From JARRRD01 sp037381085 (lineage in GTDB: Bacteria > Nitrospirota > Thermodesulfovibrionia > Thermodesulfovibrionales > UBA6898), in assembly GCA_037381085.1 (NCBI GenBank), contig JARRRD010000049.1, positions 1 to 32,717 of the forward strand: a stretch of DNA of 32,717 bases. Reading direction: 5' to 3'. The notes under the pieces were generated by a model, which saw only the letters and a list, made by a program, of their open reading frames with translations, searched no databases and was not told the origin of the DNA. The position numbers and the translations under genes were made by a program. Of this stretch, positions 8,445-15,663 are shown one piece after another; the first letter of the stretch is position 1, and every line of letters starts with the position of its first letter.

Positions 8445-10136
8445 ATGAGCACAGGCCCCGGAAGGCCGAAGGATTTTATCCGGGTTATCATCGATGAAGA
8501 CCAGGCGTCGGGAAAACACGAGCGACGTGTCCATACGCGCTTTCCGCCGGAACCGAACGGATATCTTCATATCGGACACGCGAAGTCCATATGTCTCAAT
8601 TTCGGTGTTGCCGCCGAATATGGCGGACTCTGCAATCTCCGCTTTGACGATACCAACCCAAGCAAGGAGGAGGTTGAATACGTTGAGTCGATAAAGGGGG
8701 ATGTCCGGTGGCTCGGCTTCGACTGGGACGACCGGCTCTACTATGCTTCCGACTATTTCGAAAGGCTTTATGGTTATGCGGTACAGCTGGTCAGGGCCGG
8801 AAAGGCCTACGTATGTGATCTCAGTGCCGATCAGATAAGGGAGTACAGGGGGACGCTGACGGGACCGGGCCGTGAGAGCCCCTTTCGCAACCGTCCGGTC
8901 GAAGAGAATCTGGACCTCTTTGCGAGGATGCGGGGAGGAGAGTTCGTTGACGGCTCCAGGACGCTCCGTGCGAAGATCGACATGGCCTCGGGCAACCTGA
9001 ACATGAGGGACCCCGTCATGTACCGCATATTGAGGGCCGTTCACCACAGGACGGGGGATTTGTGGTGTATCTATCCGATGTATGATTTTGCGCACTGCGT
9101 TTCCGATTCCATCGAAGGGATTACTCATTCACTCTGCACGCTGGAATTTGAGGACCACCGGCCTTTGTACGACTGGTTTCTCGATGAACTGAAGGCGGAG
9201 TGTCATCCGCGCCAGATAGAGTTTGCCCGGCTTAACCTCAGTAATACGGTATTGAGCAAGAGGAAGCTTATCAGGCTGGTCCGGGAAGGGCATGTCTCGG
9301 GTTGGGACGACCCCAGGATGCCGACGCTTGCCGGATTGAGGCGGCGTGGATATACGCCGGAGTCGATCAGAAATTTCTGTGAACGCATCGGGCTGGCCAA
9401 GAGAGACAGCACTGTCGATATGGCCCTCCTCGAGTATTGTGTCAGGGAAGACCTGAATAAGAGGGCTCCCCGCTTTATGGCAGTACTGCGTCCCCTGAAA
9501 GTGGTCATTGTCAATTATCCTGAAGACGGGTTTGAAGAGCTGGAGGCCGTCAATAACCCCGAAGACCCCGGGATGGGTACAAGAAAGGTGCCTTTTTCAC
9601 GGGTCCTGTATATAGAGAGAGATGATTATCGGGAGGACCCTCCGAAGCAGTTTCACCGGTTGTCGCCGGGGCGAGAGGTGCGGCTCAGATATGCCTATTA
9701 CATTACCTGTCTCGAAGCAGTCAAGGATGACAAGACCGGTGAATTGATCGAACTCCGGTGTACCTATGATCCGGAGACCCGGGGCGGTGATGCGCCGGAT
9801 GGACGCAAGGTGAAGGCGACTCTTCACTGGGTATCGGCCGGGCACGCCCTGGAAGCCGAGGTGCGCCTCTACGAGCATCTTCTGGCGACCGTTCCGGGCG
9901 AGGAAACGGAGGACCTCGATTTCATGGATTGTCTGAATCCTCATTCACTGGAAGTACTAACTTCCTGCCGTGTCGAACCCGGTCTTGCCGGCGCTGCGGC
10001 CGGAAGCCGTTGCCAGTTCGAAAGACAGGGCTATTTTACTGTTGACCCCGATTCTTCGGCGGAAAGGATGGTCTTTAACCGGATTGTTTCCCTGAAGGAT
10101 ACATGGGCCAGGATCGAGAAAGCCAAAAGGCGATGA
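8445..10136 (+). CDS. glnS: glutamine--tRNA ligase (GlnRS)
   Basis: This class I synthetase charges tRNA-Gln directly. The frame is open from GTG 8403, but I use ATG 8445 because AAGGGAG (8430-8436) lies 8 nt before it and the resulting 563 aa match the family length. Visible motifs are HIGH in FPPEPNGYLHIGHAKSI, LRFDDTNPSKEEVEYVESI, YPMYDFAHCVSDSIEGITHS, the tRNA-contacting LEFEDHRPLYDWFLDEL, and KMSKS-type VLSKRKL near residue 270. The two C-terminal beta-barrel anticodon domains follow, with ERDDYREDPPKQFHRLSPG and VKATLHWVSAGHA. GlnRS is patchy in bacteria and commonly explained by transfer, so its position right behind gltX is of interest. The stop overlaps no other gene; gpsA begins about 100 bp later. 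Confidence 0.96.
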   Translation: MSTGPGRPKDFIRVIIDEDQASGKHERRVHTRFPPEPNGYLHIGHAKSICLNFGVAAEYGGLCNLRFDDTNPSKEEVEYVESIKGDVRWLGFDWDDRLYYASDYFERLYGYAVQLVRAGKAYVCDLSADQIREYRGTLTGPGRESPFRNRPVEENLDLFARMRGGEFVDGSRTLRAKIDMASGNLNMRDPVMYRILRAVHHRTGDLWCIYPMYDFAHCVSDSIEGITHSLCTLEFEDHRPLYDWFLDELKAECHPRQIEFARLNLSNTVLSKRKLIRLVREGHVSGWDDPRMPTLAGLRRRGYTPESIRNFCERIGLAKRDSTVDMALLEYCVREDLNKRAPRFMAVLRPLKVVIVNYPEDGFEELEAVNNPEDPGMGTRKVPFSRVLYIERDDYREDPPKQFHRLSPGREVRLRYAYYITCLEAVKDDKTGELIELRCTYDPETRGGDAPDGRKVKATLHWVSAGHALEAEVRLYEHLLATVPGEETEDLDFMDCLNPHSLEVLTSCRVEPGLAGAAAGSRCQFERQGYFTVDPDSSAERMVFNRIVSLKDTWARIEKAKRR

Positions 10137-10236
10137 GCCAGGGGTTTCCCTCTTCTATATCGTGTGACTTCCCGGAATGGTATGAAGCCGCCTGCGCTTG
10201 CAGGAAGCTTTCCCCGGCCGGGGACAGGTGCGGAGC

Positions 10237-11226
10237 GTGAGCTATATTGCCGTGATCGGCGGTGGCAGCTGGGGCACTACTCTGGCATGTCTTCTCTTCG
10301 AGAAGGGTTACGATGTTGCGCTCTGGGTCCATGAAAAAGATCTTGCTGCTGAGATAAACAATGCAGGGCGTAACAGCGTTTACCTGCCTGACGTAGAACT
10401 GCCTCGCGGCCTGACGGCGACAGGCAATATCGTGGATGCCGTTAGAAAAGCCCGTTACGTAGTCAACGTGGTGCCGACACAATTTACCAGAGCCGTTTTC
10501 CGCGAGGCGGTAAGGCATATCCACGAAGATGCCCTCATCATTAGTGCATCGAAGGGAATTGAACAGGGGACCCACAAAACGGTGTCCGAGATTCTGGGCG
10601 AACTGTCGGGTATCGAGGCGGCGGTCCTTTCAGGCCCAAGCTTTGCGAAAGAAGTGATACGCAGGCTTCCGACGGCTGTGACGCTTGCCGCCAGGAACCC
10701 TGAAACGGGGCTGCTCCTTCAGGAAATCTTCACAGCCGACTATTTCAGGGTTTACACTCACAGGGATGTGCTGGGCGTTGAACTGGGTGGCGCCCTCAAG
10801 AACGTCATAGCTATAGCGGCCGGAATTTGCGACGGACTCGGACTCGGTTACAATGCAAGGGCCGCTCTCATCACCAGGGGCATCGCGGAGATTTCCCGGC
10901 TGGGCGAGCAGATGGGGGCTGACAAGAGGACTTTTTCGGGGCTGAGCGGACTCGGAGACCTTATACTGACCTGCACGAGCCCCCTTTCGAGAAATTACAC
11001 CGTCGGGATAAAACTCGGTGAAGGGATGAAGCTCGCCGATATTCTTTCGATGACGAGGAGTGTTGCCGAGGGAGTTGCGACGGCACAGTCGGCATTTGAG
11101 CTTTCTCGCAGGCACGATGTCGAGATGCCGATTGTGGAGCAGGTGTACAGGGTCATATACGAGGATGCCGGGCCTGCAGAGGCGGTGAGGACGCTGATGA
11201 CCCGGTCACTCAAATCGGAATTCTAA
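10237..11226 (+). CDS. gpsA: glycerol-3-phosphate dehydrogenase [NAD(P)+]
   Basis: GpsA reduces dihydroxyacetone phosphate to sn-glycerol 3-phosphate for phospholipid synthesis. I start it at GTG 10237 (VSYIAVIGGGSWG). The frame extends to 10198 and another GTG lies at 10228, but 10237 puts the Rossmann GGGSWG at the usual position and gives about 329 aa, the normal length. Visible features are the dinucleotide-binding loop GGGSWGTTLA, the ISASKGIEQGT segment, LSGPSFAKEV, the catalytic-lysine region GGALKNVIAIAAGICDGLGL, GYNARAALITRG, and LSGLGDLILTCTSPLSRNYTVG. Spacing from glnS is about 100 bp with no clear terminator, so co-transcription is possible. Confidence 0.95.
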   Translation: MSYIAVIGGGSWGTTLACLLFEKGYDVALWVHEKDLAAEINNAGRNSVYLPDVELPRGLTATGNIVDAVRKARYVVNVVPTQFTRAVFREAVRHIHEDALIISASKGIEQGTHKTVSEILGELSGIEAAVLSGPSFAKEVIRRLPTAVTLAARNPETGLLLQEIFTADYFRVYTHRDVLGVELGGALKNVIAIAAGICDGLGLGYNARAALITRGIAEISRLGEQMGADKRTFSGLSGLGDLILTCTSPLSRNYTVGIKLGEGMKLADILSMTRSVAEGVATAQSAFELSRRHDVEMPIVEQVYRVIYEDAGPAEAVRTLMTRSLKSEF

Positions 11227-11287
11227 ACACCAAGGAAGGATTTCCTTCAACTCGAAAGCAACACCTTTTTACGGAGGACAGGATTAA

Positions 11288-11883
11288 TTGGATAGAGGCT
11301 CGATAAAGGCAATACTGAGTTCGGTCAAGTCAGGCCGGATTTCCGTCAAAGAAGCTACGGAGAAACTCAGACACCTGCCGTATGAGGATATGGCCTTTGC
11401 CAGAATAGACCATCACAGGCATCTGAGACAGGGAATCCCCGAGGTTATTTTTGCCTCAGGCAAGACAGAAGACCAGGTAGTCGGCATCGCCCGGGCCATG
11501 CATGAAAAGAGCAGGAGTTTTCTTGTTACGAAGGCCACGAGGGAGATCCATAAGGCCCTCGGAATCAAAGACGCAGTCTATTATCCGTCGTCCTGGGCGT
11601 TGCCGGACTCCACAGACTCATGGAGAGCATGGGGAGCCTGGAAAGGGCGCGCGTGATCATCGTTGTGGCCGGCATGGAAGGGGCGCTCCCGTCGGTGGTA
11701 GGTGGAATGACGAATAAACCGATTATAGCCGTGCCTACCTCAACCGGATACGGGACGAGCCTGGGAGGACTTACCGCCCTGTTCGCGATGCTGAACTCCT
11801 GCGTGCCCGGTATCGCCGTCATGAACATCGACAACGGTTTCGGGTCCGGGTGTCTCGCACATAAGATAAACGTCCGGGTTTGA
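11288..11883 (+). pseudogene. larB: larB (nickel-pincer cofactor biosynthesis), broken by an internal deletion
   Basis: LarB carboxylates and hydrolyses nicotinic acid adenine dinucleotide in the first step of the nickel-pincer cofactor of lactate racemase; its C-terminal half is PurE-like. A TTG start at 11288 follows GGAGG (11273-11277). The first frame gives a normal N-terminal half (EATEKLRHLPYEDMAFARIDHHR, GIPEVIFASGKTEDQV) to DAVYYPSS, then runs out of family sequence and stops at 11656. Another frame resumes exactly with family sequence at about 11590 (VAGLHRLMESM, VIIVVAGMEGALPSVVGGM, GYGTSLGGLTALFAMLNSC, NIDNGFG) and stops at 11883. About 50-60 residues, including the VVTAGTSDLPVAEEA-type segment expected of the family, are missing at 11578-11592, with a frame change. 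The product as written cannot be functional. No larC or larE is adjacent. Genuine decay and misassembly are both possible. Confidence 0.85.
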
Positions 11884-11909
11884 CATTGAATCCTCCTCTG
11901 AACTATACT
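11880..11909 (+). promoter_or_regulatory. sigma-70 promoter of the thiamine operon
   Basis: A perfect TTGACA (11880-11885) is spaced 18 nt from TATACT (11904-11909), predicting a start near 11916, just upstream of the TPP riboswitch. The larB stop codon TGA (11881-11883) lies inside the -35 box, so the thi promoter overlaps the end of larB. Confidence 0.75.
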
Positions 11910-11917
11910 TTACAATG

Positions 11918-12011
11918 ACCCCAGGGGGAGGCGGACGGCCTGAGAGTTTCCCGTGATCCGGGAAAGACCCCTTGAACCTGATACGGATAATACCGGCGTA
12001 GGAATTTGGGA
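11918..12011 (+). promoter_or_regulatory. TPP riboswitch (THI element)
   Basis: The thi-box core is plain: CTGAGA at 11940-11945, a variable hairpin TTTCCCG/CGGGAAA around 11947-11965, ACCCCTTGAACCTGAT around 11968-11982, then GGATAATACCGGCGTAGGAA to about 12004. P1 can form between CCCA near 11921-11924 and TGGG near 12007-12010. The element binds thiamine pyrophosphate and lies between a promoter and thiS. The hairpin and T-run directly downstream suggest control by transcription termination. Confidence 0.95.
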
Positions 12012-12028
12012 ACTGGAGGAAAAGGCGA

Positions 12029-12060
12029 CCGTATCCCGGAGGGATGCGGTTTTTCGTTTT
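12029..12060 (+). terminator. intrinsic terminator, riboswitch expression platform
   Basis: CCGTATCCC (12029-12037) pairs with GGGATGCGG (12041-12049) across a GGA loop, with one T-G pair, followed by TTTTTCGTTTT up to 12060. The T-run ends at the base before the thiS ATG (12061). The only nearby Shine-Dalgarno-like GGAGGG (12038-12043) lies in the loop and right arm, 17 nt from the ATG. Terminator formation could therefore block both elongation and ribosome access. Confidence 0.75.
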
Positions 12061-12261
12061 ATGAGACTGAAGGTAAACGGCGACACGATCGAAATTTCCG
12101 GAGCCGGTAACGTCGGAGAACTGTTGCATGAGCTTGGAATTGAATCCGGAAGAGTCGCCGTCGAGGTGAACCTTTCGATAGTAAGAAAGTCGGAATACGG
12201 GAAGGTAAGGTTGCACGAAGGAGATAGCGTAGAGATCGTGAATTTTGTGGGTGGCGGATGA
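12061..12261 (+). CDS. thiS: sulfur carrier protein ThiS
   Basis: ThiS is a ubiquitin-fold carrier whose C-terminal thiocarboxylate gives sulfur to the thiazole ring. The 66-aa product from ATG 12061 shows MRLKVNGDTIEI, VGELLHELGIESGRVAVEVN, and ends EIVNFVGGG with the required C-terminal Gly-Gly. The frame is open upstream to 11953, but that would run the coding sequence through the riboswitch and terminator, so 12061 is the start. No normally spaced ribosome site is present. It is the first gene of the riboswitch-controlled operon; the matching ThiF adenylyltransferase is not in the window. Confidence 0.93.
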   Translation: MRLKVNGDTIEISGAGNVGELLHELGIESGRVAVEVNLSIVRKSEYGKVRLHEGDSVEIVNFVGGG

Positions 12262-12308
12262 AAGGGTGCATTCTGTTTTGAGATTTTCTGTTAATGACGG
12301 AGATGCGG

Positions 12309-13082
12309 ATGGAAGATAAACTGGTCATAAGGGGCGTGGAATTCAGGTCGAGGCTCTGGGTCGGGACCGGCAAGTACAAGGATTTTGAAGAGACCGCAGC
12401 CGCTGTCGAGGCTTCAGGGGCCGACGTTGTTACTGTTTCGGTCAGGAGGGTTAACATAACCGACAGGAAATCCGAGAACCTCCTCGATTACATCGACCCC
12501 GGAAAATACAAGATCCTTCCGAATACGGCAGGGTGTTACAACGTTGAAGACGCCCTGCGATATGCGAGGCTTGCGAGAGAAGCGGGAATTTCGGACCTGG
12601 TGAAACTGGAGGTTATAGGTGATGATAGGACACTCTTCCCCGATACCCTGGGCCTGCTTAAGGCAACGGAGATCCTTGCCGGGGAAGGGTTCATAGTGTT
12701 CCCTTATACCAATGATGATCCGATTATGGCGAGGCGTCTCGAGGATGCGGGGGCTGCAGCGGTCATGCCGCTCGGTGCCCCCATAGGGTCCGGCCTCGGC
12801 ATCCGGAATCCATACAATATAAGAATAATAATCGAGACGGCGGTGAAGGTCCCGGTCATAGTCGATGCCGGTGTGGGAACGGCATCGGACGCTGCGATCG
12901 CGATGGAACTGGGCTGTGACGCCGTGCTGATCAACAGCGGAATCGCGGGAGCGAGGGACCCTGTTGGGATGGCCTCCGCGATGAAGCATGCCGTTATTGC
13001 GGGAAGACAGGCCTTCCTTGCGGGCAGGATATCGAAGAAGTTGTATGCTACGGCGAGCAGTCCATTCGAAGGAATGATTTAA
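12309..13082 (+). CDS. thiG: thiazole synthase ThiG
   Basis: ThiG is a TIM-barrel enzyme that builds thiazole phosphate from deoxyxylulose 5-phosphate, dehydroglycine and ThiS thiocarboxylate. I start at ATG 12309 because GGAG (12299-12302) is 6 nt upstream and the product (257 aa) then begins MEDKLVIRGVEFRSRLWVGTGKY as in the family; ATGs at 12294 and 12303 are in frame but poorly placed. Motifs include the Schiff-base lysine in VKLEVIGDD, MPLGAPIGSGLGI, PVIVDAGVGTASDAAIAMELG and the phosphate loop LINSGIAGARDP. It follows thiS by 47 bp. The partner that makes dehydroglycine (ThiH or ThiO) is not visible here. Confidence 0.96.
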   Translation: MEDKLVIRGVEFRSRLWVGTGKYKDFEETAAAVEASGADVVTVSVRRVNITDRKSENLLDYIDPGKYKILPNTAGCYNVEDALRYARLAREAGISDLVKLEVIGDDRTLFPDTLGLLKATEILAGEGFIVFPYTNDDPIMARRLEDAGAAAVMPLGAPIGSGLGIRNPYNIRIIIETAVKVPVIVDAGVGTASDAAIAMELGCDAVLINSGIAGARDPVGMASAMKHAVIAGRQAFLAGRISKKLYATASSPFEGMI

Positions 13083-13155
13083 CCTGGAGTTGAGTGGTGC
13101 CCGGTGAAAGCCGGCATCATAAAATAAAAAGAACAACTACTGGGGAGGTAACGAG

Positions 13156-13725
13156 ATGGAGGCTTATCGCTATCAGCAACTGGCCTATCTGGTCGTGCCT
13201 GTAATGCTGGGAATGGAGTTCTTTCTTTGTGCGAAAGAGGAGAAAAGGGGAAAAGAGGATACCTCTCTGGGTTTCTATGTCCTGGACCTGTTGGGGTTCA
13301 TATTTATGGCGGTATTCCCGGCCCTGTTTATATTTACCATCTGGGCCTCGGAGACAAAAGCCTTTCCCCTGCAGGACCTTCCGATTGCCAGGCTTGACAG
13401 ATATGCCGTCCTCTTCTTTTTTATGGGAGCATGGTGGCAGGTTTACCTTTTTGGTGCCTTGAGGGCCAGGAGAATGCAGAAGAAAGAGACCGGGAGGTTG
13501 TACCTCTGGGCGCCCTTTCTGTTCCTTGGAGTTTACATTTCCCTTCTCGCACTATGGGTATCGCCATGGGGCCTGAAGTGGGTGTCGATTGCATGGTTCT
13601 TATTTGTATTCGCGGTGCTGAACTTTTTCAGCCCAAAGGCGATAGAACGCTCGATGTGGATTCTGGCGGTAGTTACGTTTATTCTGGAGAACATGATGTT
13701 CATCTGGTTCGACAGCCTTGTATGA
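13156..13725 (+). CDS. six-helix membrane protein of unknown function in the thi operon
   Basis: This 189-aa protein starts at ATG 13156 behind GGGGAGG (13142-13148). It is almost all membrane-embedded. Likely helices are at residues 9-25, 40-63, 84-102, 115-136, 140-158 and 166-185, joined by short charged loops (EEKRGKED at 28-35, RARRMQKKETGR at 103-114). I do not recognise a family. Notable polar or aromatic residues inside helices are MGAWWQVYLFG in helix 3 and ENMMFIWF in helix 6. It lies in line between thiG (73 bp) and thiE (26 bp) under the TPP riboswitch, so a role in uptake or handling of thiamine or a precursor such as HMP or thiazole is possible. It does not look like ThiT, YkoE, CytX or PnuT as I know them. 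The gene is clear; the function is unknown. Confidence 0.8.
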   Translation: MEAYRYQQLAYLVVPVMLGMEFFLCAKEEKRGKEDTSLGFYVLDLLGFIFMAVFPALFIFTIWASETKAFPLQDLPIARLDRYAVLFFFMGAWWQVYLFGALRARRMQKKETGRLYLWAPFLFLGVYISLLALWVSPWGLKWVSIAWFLFVFAVLNFFSPKAIERSMWILAVVTFILENMMFIWFDSLV

Positions 13726-13751
13726 GGATGCGGCCTCCGGCGCAGTAGGGG

Positions 13752-14378
13752 ATGACGGACGCCGGCTTTAAATTATATCTGATTACGGACAGGAAACTTT
13801 TTAGAGACCTCCCGTCTTTCTTCAGCGCCATCTCAGAGGCCTTGAAGGGAGGGGCAAAGGCTCTGCAACTGAGAGAAAAGGACCTGGAGATAAGAGAGTT
13901 GCTGGATATTGCTTACAGGCTGAGAGAGATGACGAACAAACACGGAGCGAGACTTTTCGTGAATGACAGGGTCGACGTCGCACTGGCTGCAAATGCTGAC
14001 GGGGTCCACCTGGGTGAGACCGGCATGCCCGCTTTTGCGGCCAGAAAGGTCGTCGGAAGGCATAAATTGATAGGTGTTTCGACCCATGGCATCGTGCAGG
14101 CGATGCAGGCCGGGAAGGACGGGGCCGATTTTGTTACACTGGGACCGGTATTCGAAACGTCGTCCAAGGTCCGTTACGGAAAGCCCCTCGGCGTTGATAT
14201 CATCAGGCAGGCGGCGGACAGGCTCTCCGTGCCTTTCTATGCTATCGGCGGGATTTCACGTGACAGGGTCAAAGAGGTAATAGAGGCAGGGTGTCACGGA
14301 GTTGCGCTCATATCGGCAGTCCTTGCCTCGGAGGACATTAAAACGGAGACAGAGGAATTAATGAGGTTACTCAAATGA
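13752..14378 (+). CDS. thiE: thiamine-phosphate synthase ThiE
   Basis: ThiE joins HMP pyrophosphate and thiazole phosphate to give thiamine phosphate. The 208-aa TIM barrel shows KLYLITDRKLF, GGAKALQLREKDL (pyrophosphate-binding region), RLFVNDRVDVALAANADGVHLGE, IGVSTHG, ADFVTLGPVFETSSK and FYAIGGISRDRVKEVIEAGCHGVALISAVL, all in family order, at normal length. The ATG at 13752 has only a weak AGTAGGGG directly before it. The stop overlaps the thiC start (ATGA at 14375-14378), so translation is probably coupled. Confidence 0.95.
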   Translation: MTDAGFKLYLITDRKLFRDLPSFFSAISEALKGGAKALQLREKDLEIRELLDIAYRLREMTNKHGARLFVNDRVDVALAANADGVHLGETGMPAFAARKVVGRHKLIGVSTHGIVQAMQAGKDGADFVTLGPVFETSSKVRYGKPLGVDIIRQAADRLSVPFYAIGGISRDRVKEVIEAGCHGVALISAVLASEDIKTETEELMRLLK

Positions 14379-15658
14379 CGAGAATGGCATTGGCAAAAAA
14401 GGGGATCATTACGGACGAAGTTAAATCTGTTGCTGCTGCGGAGGGGGTTGCCGCCGAAGGCATTTCCCATGACATTGCCCTGGGCGTTACCGTGATTCCG
14501 GTGAACAGGAACCGTAATATCACGCCGCTGGGAATAGGCAGGAACCTTCGTACAAAGATAAACGCGAATATCGGCACGTCGAAGGACAAGATTTCTCTGG
14601 AAGAGGAAAGAGAGAAACTGGAGGTGCTGGTCAAATACGGTGCCGATGCGGTCATGGACCTTTCGACCGGCGGGCCTATACGGGAACTCCGCAGCATGAT
14701 GATTGAAAGGTCGCCCATAGCGGTGGGAACAGTGCCGATTTACGAGACTGCGGTGCGCGCAGTGGAACAGAAAGGGGCGATATCCAAGATGACCGCCGAT
14801 GACCTCTTCGCGGTGATTGCAGAACACGCCGCCGCCGGGGTCGACTTCGTGACCGTTCATTCAGGGCTGACGATGAAGGCCGTGGAACGTCTGAGAAACG
14901 AGGGGAGGGTCCTGGACGTCGTGAGCAGGGGGGGCTCCTTCCTTGTCGAATGGATGATATACAACGGGAGGGAAAACCCTCTCTACGAACAGTTCGATCG
15001 TCTGCTCGACATTGCGCGCCTGCATGATATGACGCTGAGCCTGGGAGACGGAATGCGCCCGGGCTGCCTGGCCGATGCAACGGACCGGACCCAGGTCGAA
15101 GAACTTCTGACGTTGGGCGAGCTGAGGGACCGGGCCGTCGAAGGAGACGTGCAGGTTATTATAGAAGGTCCCGGGCACGTGCCGCTCAATCAGGTCGAGC
15201 TGAACGTGCAGCTCGAAAAGGAGATCTGTAAGGGTGCGCCTTTTTATGTTCTGGGTCCCCTGGTCAGCGACATAGGGATGGGATACGATCACATCACGGC
15301 GGCGATAGGCGGCGCCCTGGCGGGAGCTGCAGGGGCCGATTTCCTCTGTTACGTTACCCCGTCCGAGCATATTCGGCTGCCGACCCTGGAGGATGTAAAG
15401 GAGGGCGTGATCGCATCAAGACTTGCCGCCCATGCCGCGGACATCGCAAAGGGCGTCAACGGCGCACTGGACAAGGATGTCAGGATGGCGAAGTGCAGGA
15501 AGGCCCTCGACTGGAACGGACAGATAGCCTTGAGCCTTAATCCGGACAAGGTCCGGGCTTTGAGGGCGGAAACGCCGCCCGCCGAAACGGAGGTCTGCAG
15601 CATGTGCGGCGAGTTCTGCGCCATCAGGACCGTGGAAAGGGCCTTAAAGAAGCTCTAG
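14375..15658 (+). CDS. thiC: phosphomethylpyrimidine synthase ThiC
   Basis: ThiC is a radical-SAM enzyme that rearranges aminoimidazole ribotide into HMP phosphate. The 427-aa protein is the short form without the long N-terminal extension of proteobacterial ThiC. It shows KINANIGTS, DAVMDLSTGGPIRELR, VDFVTVHSGLT, SRGGSFLVEWM, LSLGDGMRPGCLADATD, VIIEGPGHVPLNQ, FYVLGPLVSDIGMGYDHI and ADFLCYVTPSEH. The 4Fe-4S cysteines are at the C-terminus, C408, C411 and C415 (CSMCGEFC). The last gap is three residues rather than the four of the common CSMCGPKFC form. The start overlaps the thiE stop by 4 bp. Confidence 0.96.
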   Translation: MTRMALAKKGIITDEVKSVAAAEGVAAEGISHDIALGVTVIPVNRNRNITPLGIGRNLRTKINANIGTSKDKISLEEEREKLEVLVKYGADAVMDLSTGGPIRELRSMMIERSPIAVGTVPIYETAVRAVEQKGAISKMTADDLFAVIAEHAAAGVDFVTVHSGLTMKAVERLRNEGRVLDVVSRGGSFLVEWMIYNGRENPLYEQFDRLLDIARLHDMTLSLGDGMRPGCLADATDRTQVEELLTLGELRDRAVEGDVQVIIEGPGHVPLNQVELNVQLEKEICKGAPFYVLGPLVSDIGMGYDHITAAIGGALAGAAGADFLCYVTPSEHIRLPTLEDVKEGVIASRLAAHAADIAKGVNGALDKDVRMAKCRKALDWNGQIALSLNPDKVRALRAETPPAETEVCSMCGEFCAIRTVERALKKL

Positions 15659-15663
15659 CCGCC

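Noticed and set aside
8147..8491. Minus-strand 114-aa frame across the gltX-glnS gap
   Set aside because: Overlaps both gene ends and the candidate terminator; sequence shows no fold-like pattern.
11227..11260. AAGGAA/TTCCTT hairpin after gpsA as a terminator
   Set aside because: AT-rich 6-bp stem with no T-run after it.
13083..13130. CCGG...CCGG hairpin after thiG as a terminator
   Set aside because: Four base pairs only and no T-run; the operon clearly continues.
12414..13136. Minus-strand open frame of 240 aa opposite thiG
   Set aside because: Shadow of thiG; no motifs and no start signal.
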